Part shown: in pieces, positions 7,905 through 17,094 of the stretch | Layout: each line of letters begins with the position of its first letter | Position numbering within the stretch: the stretch's first letter is position 1 | Source of the DNA: Actinomadura madurae | GTDB taxonomy: Bacteria; Actinomycetota; Actinomycetes; Streptosporangiales; Streptosporangiaceae | DNA: 64,000 nt | Assembly (NCBI RefSeq): GCF_900115095.1 | Contig: NZ_FOVH01000014.1 | Location: 1 to 64,000 of the forward strand | Reading direction: 5' to 3' | Made by a program: the position numbers and the translations under genes | Notes under the pieces: generated by a model | What the model was told of the DNA's origin: nothing | Seen by the model: the letters and a program-made list of their open reading frames with translations, nothing else | Databases searched by the model: none

Positions 7905-8627
7905 ATGGCGGAGATCAGGGCGGCGAGCGTGCTGCCGGCGCGGCGCGAGGAGATCACGCTGCACACGTCGGACGGGCTGGAACTGGTCGGGGAGCTGGCG
8001 CTGCCGCCGGAGCGGCCGCCGGTGGCGACGCTGGTCTGCCTGCATCCGCTGCCCACGGCCGAGGGGATGATGGACAGCCACGTGCTGCGCAAGGCGTCCT
8101 ACCGGCTGCCGGCGCTCGCCGACCTGGCGGTGCTGCGGTTCAACACGCGTGGGACGACGTCGGCGCGCGGCACGAGCCAGGGCGAGTTCGGAGACGGGGA
8201 GACCGAGCGGTTCGACGTGGCGGCGGCGCTGGAGTACACCGAGTACCACGACCTGCCGCGCCCGTGGCTGCTGGGCTGGTCGTTCGGCACGGAGCTGGCG
8301 CTGCGGTGGGGACGCGACCCGCTGGTGGAGGGGGTGATCCTGCTGTCGCCGCCGCTGAAGCGCGCGGGGGACGCCGACCTGGACGCGTGGGGCGCCGACG
8401 GGCGTCCGGTGGTGGCCCTCGTGCCCGAGTTCGACGACTACCTGCGTCCGGCGGAGGCGCGGGAGCGGTTCAAGCGCGTCCCGCAGGCCGAGGTGGTCGC
8501 GGTGGACAACGCCAAGCACCTCTGGGTGGGCGAGCCCTACGTCCGGATCGTGCTGAACGAGATCGTCGAGCGGGTCGCGCCGGCCGCCCATCCGTTGCCC
8601 ACCGAATGGGATGAATCGGACAACTAA
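7905..8627 (+). CDS. Alpha/beta hydrolase (short form)
   Basis: A 240-residue alpha/beta hydrolase. The nucleophile elbow is GWSFG near residue 124; LVCLHPLPTAEGMM forms the oxyanion region; a late Asp (FDDY) and the His in DNAKHLWVG complete a plausible triad. It resembles the DLH/KANL3-like group that acts on esters or thioesters, but the substrate is unknown. It begins 24 bases after the previous gene, behind AAGGAGACCC. Confidence 0.75.
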   Translation: MAEIRAASVLPARREEITLHTSDGLELVGELALPPERPPVATLVCLHPLPTAEGMMDSHVLRKASYRLPALADLAVLRFNTRGTTSARGTSQGEFGDGETERFDVAAALEYTEYHDLPRPWLLGWSFGTELALRWGRDPLVEGVILLSPPLKRAGDADLDAWGADGRPVVALVPEFDDYLRPAEARERFKRVPQAEVVAVDNAKHLWVGEPYVRIVLNEIVERVAPAAHPLPTEWDESDN

Positions 8628-8691
8628 ACACATGCGGCCGATCGCGGCCACTCCCGTCCCACCGGACGCGATCGCGGGTGACGATTGCCCA

Positions 8692-9483
8692 ATGACGGTG
8701 CAGCTGTACGCACGGGACGTCGGACGCGGCACACCGCTCATCCTGCTGCACGCCTTCCCGCTCTCCTCGGCGATGTGGCTGGCCCAGCGCGAGGGCCTCG
8801 CGAACCGCTTCCGGATCATCACCCCCGACCTGCGCGGTTTCGGCGGGTCCGTGCTCGGCGACGACGAGCCGTCGATCGACACCATGGCCGACGACGTCGC
8901 CCGCATGTTCCGCCGCCTCGGCGTCCGGCGGGCCGTCGTCGGCGGCCTGTCGATGGGCGGCTACGTGGCGATGGCGCTGTGCCGGCGGCACCCCGACCTG
9001 ATCCTCGGCCTCGTGCTGGCCGCGACCCGCGCCTCCGCCGACCCCGCGCCCGTCCGGGAGAACCGGCTGCGCCAGGCCGAGCGGCTGGACCGCGACCGCA
9101 GCACCCGGGTCCTCGTGGACGAGGTGCTGCCCGACCTCGTCGGGCCCACCACCTACCGGCAGCGCGCCCTGATCTACGGGCGGGTCCGCGGCCTCGTCCA
9201 GGCCACCCCGCCGCACGCCGCCGCGTGGGCGCAGCGCGCCATGGCGGGACGCGCGGACTCGTTCGGCGCGCTCGGCGACCTGCGGGTGCCCGCCCTCGTC
9301 ATGGTCGGGGACGAGGACGTGCTCGCCACCGAGGACGAGGCCCGCGCCATGGCCGGCGCCCTGCCGAACGCCGAGCTGCTGGTGATGCCGCGCGCCGGCC
9401 ACCTGTGCGCGGTCGAGCAGCCGGACCTGTTCAACCAGGCGGTGGCGGAGTTCGCCGCCGCCCTCGCCCGCACGTCCCGGTGA
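8692..9483 (+). CDS. Alpha/beta fold hydrolase (3-oxoadipate enol-lactonase-like)
   Basis: A 263-residue alpha/beta hydrolase: TPLILLHAFPLSSAMW (oxyanion HG-type motif), TPDLRGFGGS, nucleophile in GGLSMGGYVAM near residue 86, the Asp in MVGDEDVLAT and the His in PRAGHLCAVEQPD. The pattern is that of the lactonase/esterase group; exact substrate unknown. Start ATG 8692 is chosen because homologous similarity begins there; in-frame codons upstream to 8611 carry no family signal. It is convergent with the AI-2E-type gene at 9509. Confidence 0.8.
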   Translation: MTVQLYARDVGRGTPLILLHAFPLSSAMWLAQREGLANRFRIITPDLRGFGGSVLGDDEPSIDTMADDVARMFRRLGVRRAVVGGLSMGGYVAMALCRRHPDLILGLVLAATRASADPAPVRENRLRQAERLDRDRSTRVLVDEVLPDLVGPTTYRQRALIYGRVRGLVQATPPHAAAWAQRAMAGRADSFGALGDLRVPALVMVGDEDVLATEDEARAMAGALPNAELLVMPRAGHLCAVEQPDLFNQAVAEFAAALARTSR

Positions 9484-9508
9484 CCCGCGGGGTGCCGGCG
9501 GGCGTGAC

Positions 9509-11257
9509 TCAGAGCGTCTCCTGACGGGGGATGGCAACCTCGCGGATCAGCAGCGAGATCGCCGCCGCCGTCGGGATCGCCAGCAGCGCCCCGACCACGC
9601 CGAGCAGCGCCGCCCCGACCAGCGCCGCCACGATCGTCACCGCCGGCTGGACGTCCACGGTCCGTTTCATCACGCGCGGATAGACCAGGTAGTTCTCCAC
9701 CTGCTGGTACACCAGGTAGAAGACCGCACAGATGATCAGGTCGGTGGTGTCCCCGGTGAGGAACGCGACCAGCGACACGATCACCGCGCCGATCGTGGCG
9801 CCGATCAGCGGGATCAGGTCGGTCACCGCGACGATCAGCGCCAGCGCGAGCGCGTACTTCACCCCGACGATCGACAGGAAGATGTACGAGCACACGCCCG
9901 CGATGAACGCGATGGTGAACTGCCCGGCGACGTAGCCGCCGATCCGGTCGAGGATCTCGTCGCCGAGCAGGGCGACGCGGGCTCTTCGCGAGCGCGGCGC
10001 GAGCTGGTAGAAGAACGTCTTGATCTGCGGCAGCGAGCTGAGGAAGTACAGCGTCAGGATCAGGATCGTGATCGTCTGGAAGATGCCGTTGACCGCGACC
10101 TTCCCGATCCCGGTGGCGGTGTCGGTGAGGCTGTTCTGGAAGTCGGGGCTGTTGACCGCCTTCTCGGCCCGCTCCAGCAGGCCGTAGCGCTTGTCCCAGT
10201 CGGCCAGCGTCCGGTTGTTCTGCAGCTGCTCGACGTACTCGGGGATGTTCTTGCGCAGCTCGGTGACCTGCTCGGTGACCGGCTGGACGAGCGAGGCGAC
10301 GAACCCGGCGAAGAACAGGATCACGAGCAGGAACACCGACGCGACCGCCGCGCCGCGCGGGAGCCCGAACTTGCGGAGCCGCTCGACCGCCGGGTTCAGC
10401 CCGACCGCCAGGAACATCGCGACGACGATCATCACGATCACGGACTTGGCGTTGGTGGCGGCCCGCACCAGCAGCCAGGCGGTGATGACGCCGAGCGCCG
10501 CGGTGAACCCGAACACGAACGGGTGGGCGCGGCCGAGCGGCTGGCCGGGCCGTCCGAACGGGAACAGGTGGTCGACGCCCGCCTCGCGCTTGCGCTGCTC
10601 GACGTCGTGCGCCGGGTCGGGGGCGCGCGGGTCGGGCGCGGCCCGCTCGGCGGCGACCCGCGCCGGGAGCGTGACCGGGGTGCCGGTCGCCGGGTCGCGT
10701 TCACCCACGGGCGGCTCGGTCTCCTCGGGAACGAGCGCACCACTGGGCGCGACCTCGGTGTCGCCCTCCCTGCCCCCGCTCCCGCTCCCGTCCCTGTCCT
10801 GGTCTCGGTCGCCCTCGCCGTTCCGGTCGCCCTCGCCGTCCCGGTTGGTCTCGCTGTTCCGGCCGGTCTTGCTGTCCCGGTCGCCCTCGTCGCTCCGGTC
10901 GCCTCCGTCGCTCCGGTTGGTCTCGTCGTCCCGGTCGGCCTCCTCAGTGTCGACGGTGTCGGCGCTGTCGGTGTCCGTGCTCTCCTTGCCGGACTCGCCA
11001 GGCTCGCCGGGTTCGGGGGGTTCGGCGGGCTCGCTGGACTTGCCGGGCGCGGTCGGCTCGGCGGGCGCGGTGGGCTCGCCGGGTTCTGTGGACGGACGGG
11101 CCGGGTGGGTCGGGCGGGCCGGGGCGGGGCCGGGCGTGGGTTTCGGCCGGTCGTCGTCGGGGGGTGGGGCGGGCGTGGGGACCCTGCCGCCGGTCGCGGG
11201 CCGGGTCTCGCCGGACGCCGGCTTCGGACCGTCCTCGTGGGGGGTCTCGTCGGGCAC
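9509..11257 (-). CDS. AI-2E-family transporter-like membrane protein with long disordered N-terminus
   Basis: A 582-residue protein. Residues 1 to ~235 are hydrophilic and low complexity: Pro/Glu/Ser-rich, then degenerate Asp-Arg-Asn-Gly repeats (GDRNGEGDRDQDRDGSG). From ~250 it is a typical AI-2E/YdiK/PerM-family membrane protein: a first hydrophobic pair (FVFGFTAALGVITAWLLV; VIVMIVVAMFLAVGLNPAVE), a long extracytoplasmic loop with EQVTELRKNIPEYV, and the conserved C-terminal helices around DLIPLIGATIGAVIV and VENYLVYPRVM. Family members include exporters and Na+/H+ antiporters, so the transported solute is unknown. Most relatives lack the ~230-residue acidic extension. Confidence 0.85.
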   Translation of the reverse strand: MPDETPHEDGPKPASGETRPATGGRVPTPAPPPDDDRPKPTPGPAPARPTHPARPSTEPGEPTAPAEPTAPGKSSEPAEPPEPGEPGESGKESTDTDSADTVDTEEADRDDETNRSDGGDRSDEGDRDSKTGRNSETNRDGEGDRNGEGDRDQDRDGSGSGGREGDTEVAPSGALVPEETEPPVGERDPATGTPVTLPARVAAERAAPDPRAPDPAHDVEQRKREAGVDHLFPFGRPGQPLGRAHPFVFGFTAALGVITAWLLVRAATNAKSVIVMIVVAMFLAVGLNPAVERLRKFGLPRGAAVASVFLLVILFFAGFVASLVQPVTEQVTELRKNIPEYVEQLQNNRTLADWDKRYGLLERAEKAVNSPDFQNSLTDTATGIGKVAVNGIFQTITILILTLYFLSSLPQIKTFFYQLAPRSRRARVALLGDEILDRIGGYVAGQFTIAFIAGVCSYIFLSIVGVKYALALALIVAVTDLIPLIGATIGAVIVSLVAFLTGDTTDLIICAVFYLVYQQVENYLVYPRVMKRTVDVQPAVTIVAALVGAALLGVVGALLAIPTAAAISLLIREVAIPRQETL

Positions 11258-11298
11258 GCCGCTCTCCTCTTCGTCACGCCTACGGTGTGAGACGACGG

Positions 11299-11332
11299 AA
11301 AGCCTGGAGACGTTTCACCGCCTCCAGGCTTT
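11299..11332 (-). terminator. Intrinsic terminator-like hairpin
   Basis: AAAGCCTGGAG (11299-11309) pairs perfectly with CTCCAGGCTTT (11322-11332). It lies between the stop of the FilP-like gene (11372) and the start of the AI-2E gene (11257), so on the minus strand it would end transcription of the filament gene. The A-tract on the plus strand reads as U-rich on the minus strand. Confidence 0.7.
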
Positions 11333-11371
11333 TCCTGTCACGCGCAGACCGTCAGGCGGTCACCGTACCGG

Positions 11372-12700
11372 TCACTCCTGCCACCAGTCCTCGTCGTCCT
11401 CCTCGGACTTCTTGGCCTGGGCCGGCTTGGCCGCGGGCGCGGCCTTGGCGGCCGGCTGCTGCTTCGGCGCGGCCTGCGGAGCCGGGGCCGGCTTCGGCTC
11501 GGCCGCCGGGATCGCGGCCTTCTCCGGGGCGGCGGCCAGCTCGGCGTCGCCGCCCATCGTCGGCGCGACGCCGCCGATGAGCTGGCGCAGCTGGTTGAGG
11601 TGGCTGGTGATGCTGTCGCGCTGCCGGGTGAGCTCGTCGACCTGCCGCTGCGCCGCGGTCCGGACGCGGTCGGCCTCGGCCTTGGTCTCGGCGAGCAGCT
11701 GCTCGGCCTGTGCCTTGGCCTCGGCGATCACGTTGTCGGAGTTCTTGCGGGCGTTGGCCATCAGCTGCTTGGCGTGCGAGTCGGCCTCGCGCCGCGTCTG
11801 CTCGGCCTGCTGGGTCGCCTTCGCGGCGCGCTGCTCGGCGGACGCGGCCCGCTGCTCGGCCTCGGCGACCAGCTTCTGCGTCGCGGCCTGCGCGGCGGAG
11901 TGGCGCTCGGCGTCCTGCCGGTCGGCCTCTTCGCGGCGGGCGGCGAGCTGGATCTCGAACTCCGCCTCGGCCTGGGCGCGCTGGGCCTCGCTCTCCTCCA
12001 GGATGCGCTGCGCCTGGGCGCGCATCTCGTCGGCCTGCCGCTTGGCCGTGGTGAGGATCTCGTCCCGCTCGCGCTTGGTGGACGCGCGCAGCTGCGCGAC
12101 CTCGCGCTCGGTGGTGGTGCGCAGCTTGGCGATCTCCCGCTCCGCGGCGGCGCGCTTCTCGGCGACCTCGTGGTCGGCGGTGGCGCGCAGCTTGGCCACC
12201 TCGCGCTCGGTCGTGGAGGTCAGCTCGTCGGCCTCGCGGCGGGCCGACGTGCGCACCTCCTCGGCCTCCCGCTCGGCCGCCCCGCGCATGTCGTCGCCCT
12301 CGCGCTGGGCGTTGGCGCGCAGTTCGGCGGCGTCGTTCTCGGCGGTCGCGCGCTGCTCGGCGGCGTCCACCTTGGCGGCGGCCTTGATCTCGTTGGCCTC
12401 CGACCGGGCGGCCTGGACGAGCTCGGTGGCCTGCTCTTCGGCCAGCCGCAGCAGCTGCTCGATGCGGGCGCCTAGACCGGAGTAGGTGGGACGTTCCTGC
12501 TCCTGCAGCTGCCGATGGGCGTCCGACAGCTCCCGCTGCAGGGCCTGGGTCTGCTCGCGGGTCTGCCGCACCTCGTTGTCGAGCGACTTGATGTGCTCGT
12601 CGACCTGGTGCCGGTCGTAGCCGCGAAGCACCACGTCGAACTCGCGCGGGGGCGTGTCTTCAAAGAAGTTGCTGAGCTGGGCGTCGATGTCGGACTGCAT
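11372..12700 (-). CDS. FilP/Scy-like coiled-coil filament protein (DivIVA-like N-terminus)
   Basis: A 442-residue protein. A short N-terminal block (PPREFDVVLRGYDRHQVDEH) is DivIVA-like. From ~40 to ~375 it is one continuous Ala/Glu/Arg/Gln coiled coil with near-regular repeats such as REAEEVRTSARREADEL. An Ala/Pro/Lys tail ends EDDEDWWQE. In Streptomyces the neighbours of the methylmalonyl-CoA epimerase gene are FilP and Scy, coiled-coil proteins of the tip-growth polarisome, often annotated cellulose-binding protein. Same position, architecture and orientation support a FilP-like role. It is longer than FilP (~310) and much shorter than Scy (~1,300). Start ATG 12700 begins MQSDIDAQLSNFF. 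Confidence 0.8.
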   Translation of the reverse strand: MQSDIDAQLSNFFEDTPPREFDVVLRGYDRHQVDEHIKSLDNEVRQTREQTQALQRELSDAHRQLQEQERPTYSGLGARIEQLLRLAEEQATELVQAARSEANEIKAAAKVDAAEQRATAENDAAELRANAQREGDDMRGAAEREAEEVRTSARREADELTSTTEREVAKLRATADHEVAEKRAAAEREIAKLRTTTEREVAQLRASTKRERDEILTTAKRQADEMRAQAQRILEESEAQRAQAEAEFEIQLAARREEADRQDAERHSAAQAATQKLVAEAEQRAASAEQRAAKATQQAEQTRREADSHAKQLMANARKNSDNVIAEAKAQAEQLLAETKAEADRVRTAAQRQVDELTRQRDSITSHLNQLRQLIGGVAPTMGGDAELAAAPEKAAIPAAEPKPAPAPQAAPKQQPAAKAAPAAKPAQAKKSEEDDEDWWQE

Positions 12701-13029
12701 GTGGCTCAATCCTGATGTGACGGGGCTACGGGTGGTTCCGGGGACCGGTTGATCGCCTGGCATGAAACGGCGCAGAGCCCCAGACCTCTTCCGGCGAATG
12801 AAGCGTACTCCGGACACTGCCGTGTTGGGGGCTCATCTTGACGCGCTGCGTGGATTGTCCTTTTTGTTCGGGCGCGTCGCGGGCGATCGGGTGCCCAGGT
12901 GCCGGGGGTGCAAATACACCAGATGTGTCTGAACGGTCACAGAGCGGCGGTCGACGCCCCGCCCCCCGTGACCGTGATATCGAACACGTCACGATCCGGT
13001 CGCGCCCGCGCCTCCCCCGGCGGGCAAGA
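12701..13029. other. Intergenic region, promoter side of the FilP-like gene
   Basis: 329 bases without a convincing gene. It holds the upstream region of the FilP-like gene and the 3' flank of the epimerase gene. A T-rich stretch (12856-12870, TGTCCTTTTTGTTCG) and an AT-richer patch near 12910-12935 stand out. No clear inverted repeat is visible. Confidence 0.4.
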
Positions 13030-13464
13030 TCATCCGGCGTCCGGGCGCTTCTGCACCAGCTCCGTCAGGACGCCGTGGCAGTCCTTGGGATGCAAAAAGT
13101 TGATCAAGGATTCCATGGATCCGTTCCGCGGCGCGTCGTACAGCACCCGGACGCCCTTCCCCGCGATGCCGGCGGCCTCGTCGGCGACCGTCCCGTCCGT
13201 CCCGAACGCGATGTGGTGGACGCCCTCACCGTTCTTCTCCAGCCACTTGGCCACCGCCGAGTCCTCCCGGATCGGCTCGATCAGCTGTATGTAGCTCGCG
13301 GCCCCGTCGCCCGTCTCGTTGATCTTGAGCATGCACTCCCGGACGCCCTGCTCCTCGTTCACCTCGAAATGCGTGTCGGTGAAGCCGTAGGTCGCCTTGT
13401 AGAACTCGACGGTGGCCTCCAGATCGCGACAGGCGATGCCGATGTGGTCGATACGGGTCAGCAT
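13030..13464 (-). CDS. mce: Methylmalonyl-CoA epimerase
   Basis: A 144-residue vicinal-oxygen-chelate enzyme that interconverts (S)- and (R)-methylmalonyl-CoA in propionate metabolism and precursor supply. MLTRIDHIGIACRDLEATVE starts the first beta-alpha-beta module with the metal-binding His of DHIGIA; GVHHIAF supplies the second His, and KDCHGVLTELVQ carries the catalytic C-terminal Glu. Length is standard. It is divergent from the thiolase gene at 13591, the arrangement also seen in Streptomyces. Confidence 0.93.
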   Translation of the reverse strand: MLTRIDHIGIACRDLEATVEFYKATYGFTDTHFEVNEEQGVRECMLKINETGDGAASYIQLIEPIREDSAVAKWLEKNGEGVHHIAFGTDGTVADEAAGIAGKGVRVLYDAPRNGSMESLINFLHPKDCHGVLTELVQKRPDAG

Positions 13465-13590
13465 GGGCGTTACTCCCTCTCAGACGTCCAGACTCCCTCT
13501 CGGGCGCCAGGCGGGGGCGAACGGAACCGGTCGCAGGTCCCGTGGGTATCGTGGCAAACGTCGCCGCAGCACCCTTCTGGAGGCCCCCAC

Positions 13591-14790
13591 ATGACCGCAA
13601 CGTCCGTGATCGTCGCCGGAGCGCGCACCCCCATCGGCCGCCTGATGGGCTCGCTGAAGGACTTCTCCGCGGCCGACCTCGGCGCGCACGCGATCAAGGC
13701 GGCGCTGGAGCGGGCCGGTGTCTCCGGCGACCAGGTGCAGTACGTGGTCCTCGGCCAGGTGCTCCAGGCCGGCGCGGGCCAGATCCCGTCCCGGCAGGCC
13801 GCGGTGAAGGCGGGCATCCCGATGAGCGTCCCGTCCGTCACGATCAACAAGGTGTGCCTGTCCGGCCTGGACGCGATCGCGCTCGCCGACCAGCTGATCC
13901 GCGCGGGCGAGTTCGACATCGTGGTGGCCGGCGGCATGGAGTCGATGTCCCAGGCGCCGCACCTGCTGCCGAAGTCGCGCGGCGGCTACAAGTACGGCTC
14001 GGTCGAGGTCCTCGACCACATGGCCTACGACGCGCTCACCGACGCGTTCGACGGCATCTCCATGGGCGAGTCGACCGACCGCTACAACGCCAAGCTGGGC
14101 ATCACCCGCGAGGAGCAGGACGAGTTCTCCGCCCGCTCCCACCAGCGCGCCGCCGAGGGCATCAAGAACGGCGTCTTCGACGACGAGATCGCCCCGGTCG
14201 AGATCCCGCAGCGCAAGGGCGACCCGGTCGTCTTCGCCCAGGACGAGGGCGTGCGCGGCGACACCACCGCGGAGGTCCTCGCCCGGCTGCGTCCCGCGTT
14301 CGGCAAGGACGGGACGATCACCGCCGGCTCGTCCTCGCAGATCTCCGACGGCGCCGCGGCGGTCGTCGTGATGTCCAAGGCCAAGGCCGAGGAGCTGGGC
14401 CTCAGCTGGCTCGCCGAGATCGGCGCGCACGGCAACGTCGCCGGGCCGGACAACTCACTGCAGTCCCAGCCGTCCAACGCGATCGAGCACGCCCTCGGCA
14501 AGGCGGGCCTGTCCGTGGACGACCTCGACCTCATCGAGATCAACGAGGCGTTCGCCTCCGTCGGCATCCAGTCGATGCGCGACCTCGGCGTCGGCCCCGA
14601 GAAGGTCAACGTCAACGGCGGCGCCATCGCGGTCGGCCACCCCGTCGGCATGTCCGGCGCCCGCATCGCCCTCCACCTCGCCTACGAGCTGAAGCGCCGC
14701 GGCGGCGGCGTCGGCGCCGCCGGCCTCTGCGGCGGCGGCGGCCAGGGCGACGCGTTGCTCATCAGTGTTCCGACCCGAACCCTCGCCTAG
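13591..14790 (+). CDS. Acetyl-CoA C-acetyltransferase (thiolase)
   Basis: A 399-residue thiolase that condenses or cleaves acetyl-CoA/acetoacetyl-CoA. Active-site Cys lies in INKVCLSGLDA (near residue 89), followed by AGGMESMSQAPH; the C-terminal half has EINEAFASVG, the His in AVGHPVGMSGAR and the second Cys in GLCGGGGQGDA. The ATG at 13591 follows CTGGAGG at ideal spacing. It is divergent from mce with a 126-bp shared promoter region, in which ACTCCCTCTC occurs twice. Confidence 0.93.
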   Translation: MTATSVIVAGARTPIGRLMGSLKDFSAADLGAHAIKAALERAGVSGDQVQYVVLGQVLQAGAGQIPSRQAAVKAGIPMSVPSVTINKVCLSGLDAIALADQLIRAGEFDIVVAGGMESMSQAPHLLPKSRGGYKYGSVEVLDHMAYDALTDAFDGISMGESTDRYNAKLGITREEQDEFSARSHQRAAEGIKNGVFDDEIAPVEIPQRKGDPVVFAQDEGVRGDTTAEVLARLRPAFGKDGTITAGSSSQISDGAAAVVVMSKAKAEELGLSWLAEIGAHGNVAGPDNSLQSQPSNAIEHALGKAGLSVDDLDLIEINEAFASVGIQSMRDLGVGPEKVNVNGGAIAVGHPVGMSGARIALHLAYELKRRGGGVGAAGLCGGGGQGDALLISVPTRTLA

Positions 14791-14979
14791 CGGCTCGGAA
14801 CCGGTCGGACCACGGGCGATCGCTGGCATCGCTCCGGCTCGCCCAGCGGCTCGCTTCGCGATCAGGTTCTCGCAAGCTCGAACCTGCCTTCGGACGCGAT
14901 CGCGATGGTTCGGGTCGTCGCGGGGCTGGTGCGGTGGCTGAGGTAGGTGCCCCGGTCGTGGGCCCGGCGGGTCGGCGCG

Positions 14980-15789
14980 TCACCCCTCGGCGGGGTTGAG
15001 CCACTTCGCGCGCATCCGCGAGCCGGGCTCTATCCCCGCCTCGGACAGGCGGCGCCAGTCACGCGTTTCGTTGAGCGTCCGCCGGGCCCAGGCCGCGCCT
15101 ATGTCGGTGTAGGTGCGGCCGGTCCTGACGTCCTCAAGGACCCAGCTCTTGTTGTAGGAGAAGGACCTGACGTACGCCGCGATCGCGAAATAGAGGTTGT
15201 CGAGCAGGTCGGTCACGGTCGTGGAGTCGGTGACGGGAAAGATCAGCGGAAAGCCCGCGAGGCTGGAGTGGATCGCGCTGAGATCCACCTCGATCACGCG
15301 CTGCTGGAAGTGCTCGCGGGCCGTTTCGATCGCCTCGTCCACCACGGAGCGCCCCGCGTCGCCGGTACCCCGGATGCCGGACTGGCCCGCGCCGGGCGCC
15401 GCCGCGATGACCAGCGCGGGGTCGATGACCTTCTCGAACGCCGAGCGCATGGCGGCCTCAAGGTTCTCCAGGCTCCGGTCGGTGGCGGACGAGACGGTCG
15501 CTGCGTACTCGTGCCCGTGCTGCTGCAGATCCTTGAAGATCCCCTCGTCCTCGTAGTCGCCGGGTGCGTACAGGACCCACGGCTTCTGCCAGAGGATGCG
15601 GAAGAACGCCCCGGCAACGCCGCTCGGGAAGAGCACGGCGAAGACCGCGAGCAGCGCCTGGACCCAGCCGGTGGCCTGGGTGGTCACGACTCCGATCGTC
15701 ACTTCCGTGAGCCCCAGGAACAGGGAGATGATCCAGAGCGGGTTCATCACCCGCGGGGACGCCTTCCTCGGTGACGGTGGGTGTCCCAT
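14980..15789 (-). CDS. Hypothetical membrane-anchored protein
   Basis: A 269-residue protein with two hydrophobic N-terminal segments (MNPLWIISLFLGLTEVTIGV; VQALLAVFAVLFPSG) and a mostly soluble C-terminal domain (FKDLQQHGHEYAATVSSATD onward). Start ATG 15789 is chosen because AGAGAGGA precedes it. I do not recognise the family. The soluble part has no obvious catalytic motif. The 14791-14979 gap between it and the thiolase contains no gene. Confidence 0.65.
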   Translation of the reverse strand: MGHPPSPRKASPRVMNPLWIISLFLGLTEVTIGVVTTQATGWVQALLAVFAVLFPSGVAGAFFRILWQKPWVLYAPGDYEDEGIFKDLQQHGHEYAATVSSATDRSLENLEAAMRSAFEKVIDPALVIAAAPGAGQSGIRGTGDAGRSVVDEAIETAREHFQQRVIEVDLSAIHSSLAGFPLIFPVTDSTTVTDLLDNLYFAIAAYVRSFSYNKSWVLEDVRTGRTYTDIGAAWARRTLNETRDWRRLSEAGIEPGSRMRAKWLNPAEG

Positions 15790-15926
15790 CGCGTCCTCTC
15801 TGTAGCGAGCGACGGAACGCCATTGTGCAGGGACCCCGGGTGCCGTGCGTGCGGGTTGCCGATAGCGGTCAGCGGCCCGCAACGGCCGTCACCGGAAGGC
15901 GGGGGCGTCACCGGAAGGCGGGAACC

Positions 15927-16628
15927 TCACTGGGCTTCGGGGGTGATGGTGACGGTCTTGAAGCCGAGGGCCTTGAGCATGTTCTCCAGCATCGACTTCG
16001 TGTTGGCGTCGGCGCGTTCCTTGAGGCCGCTCTGGGCGGCGGCCGTCTGGATCTTCTGCGATGCCAGGACGTAGAGCTGCTGCTGGTTGTTCGGGTTGCT
16101 GCTGAAGAAGTCGCCGAACCGGTCGAGCAGGCCGCGCTGGGTGGCGTAGACGTAGCTGTTCTTCGTGTCGAGGTTGGTCTGCTCCAGTTCGGCGCGCGGC
16201 AGCGTGATGGTGGCGGCCGTCCGGTCCGCGTTGACCTTCACGGCGCCCGAGCCGAGCTTGGAGAGGTCGACGTAGGCGTCGACGGAGCCGTTGCCGACGA
16301 ACAGCGTGCGGTTGCCGCGCAGCGAGGACGGCAGGAACTTGGCGTCCTTCTCCAGGTCCACGACGACCTGGAAGTTGCCGCTCGCGGCCTCGTAGCGGTG
16401 CAGATCGCGGATCGACTTGAGCAGGACGGGCCCGCTGCGGTCCTTCGTCTCCTCCTCGAACGGGTTGAGCCAGCCGGGCAGGCCCCGCAGCGCCTGCTGC
16501 GCGACCAGCACCAGGGCGATCGTGGCGATGACGAGCACGAGGGGCGTGAGGAGGCCGCGCCGGGGCGGACGGGACCGGCCGGGGGACGGCTTGGGTTGCG
16601 CGTCGTTCTTCGGTTCCGAGCGAGCCAT
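15927..16628 (-). CDS. DUF4230 domain-containing membrane protein
   Basis: A 233-residue protein with a basic, Pro-rich cytoplasmic start, one transmembrane helix (TPLVLVIATIALVLVAQQAL) and an extracytoplasmic DUF4230 domain (SGPVLLKSIRDLHRYEAASG; FQVVVDLEKDAKFLPS; TLPRAELEQTNLD). Function of the family is unknown. ATG 16628 and ATG 16640 are both in frame; GGGAATGG lies upstream of 16628, and neither ribosome site is strong. Confidence 0.8.
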   Translation of the reverse strand: MARSEPKNDAQPKPSPGRSRPPRRGLLTPLVLVIATIALVLVAQQALRGLPGWLNPFEEETKDRSGPVLLKSIRDLHRYEAASGNFQVVVDLEKDAKFLPSSLRGNRTLFVGNGSVDAYVDLSKLGSGAVKVNADRTAATITLPRAELEQTNLDTKNSYVYATQRGLLDRFGDFFSSNPNNQQQLYVLASQKIQTAAAQSGLKERADANTKSMLENMLKALGFKTVTITPEAQ

Positions 16629-16743
16629 GTACGCAACCATTCCCGGCAGAGCCGCCGCGTACCTGGCACGCCGGTGAGGTCAGTGTGATCAAGGCCATAG
16701 TGCGGTCCGAAACCCGGGTCACCTCTCCGCCGTTGGCCCCGGC

Positions 16744-17055
16744 GTGGATCTGATTCGCGTATTCCGGTACGTCTCCATCGCGGAGGCGGCCTCGTTCCTG
16801 CTCCTGCTGCTGGTCGCGATGCCGCTGAAGTACGGGGCGGACGCGCCGGCCGGCGTGCAGCTGACGGGCCCGGTGCACGGGGTGCTGTTCATGGCCTACG
16901 TCGGGCTGGTGTTCCTGGTCCGCGAGCAGTTGCGCTGGGACCTCCGGCGCACGGTCCTCGCCCTCGGCGCGGCCGTCCTGCCGGTCGCCCCGTTCTTCGT
17001 GGAACGCCGCTGGACCACGCCCCCGGCCGCCGAGGCGGCCGCGGGAGGCGCCTGA
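16744..17055 (+). CDS. DUF3817 domain-containing membrane protein
   Basis: A 103-residue integral membrane protein with three hydrophobic helices: FRYVSIAEAASFLLLLLVAM, VHGVLFMAYVGLVFLV and VLALGAAVLPVAPFFVE. This matches the DUF3817 family, common in actinobacteria and of unknown function. The start is GTG 16744. It is divergent from the DUF4230 gene. Confidence 0.8.
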   Translation: MDLIRVFRYVSIAEAASFLLLLLVAMPLKYGADAPAGVQLTGPVHGVLFMAYVGLVFLVREQLRWDLRRTVLALGAAVLPVAPFFVERRWTTPPAAEAAAGGA

Positions 17056-17094
17056 GCTCGCGCGCGACCGGCGGCCGGAGGGGTCCGGCCGCGG

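Noticed and set aside
10191..12485. 764-codon plus-strand frame rich in Ser and Arg
   Set aside because: Antisense shadow of the AI-2E and FilP-like genes; Ser/Cys/Arg-rich composition and no motifs.
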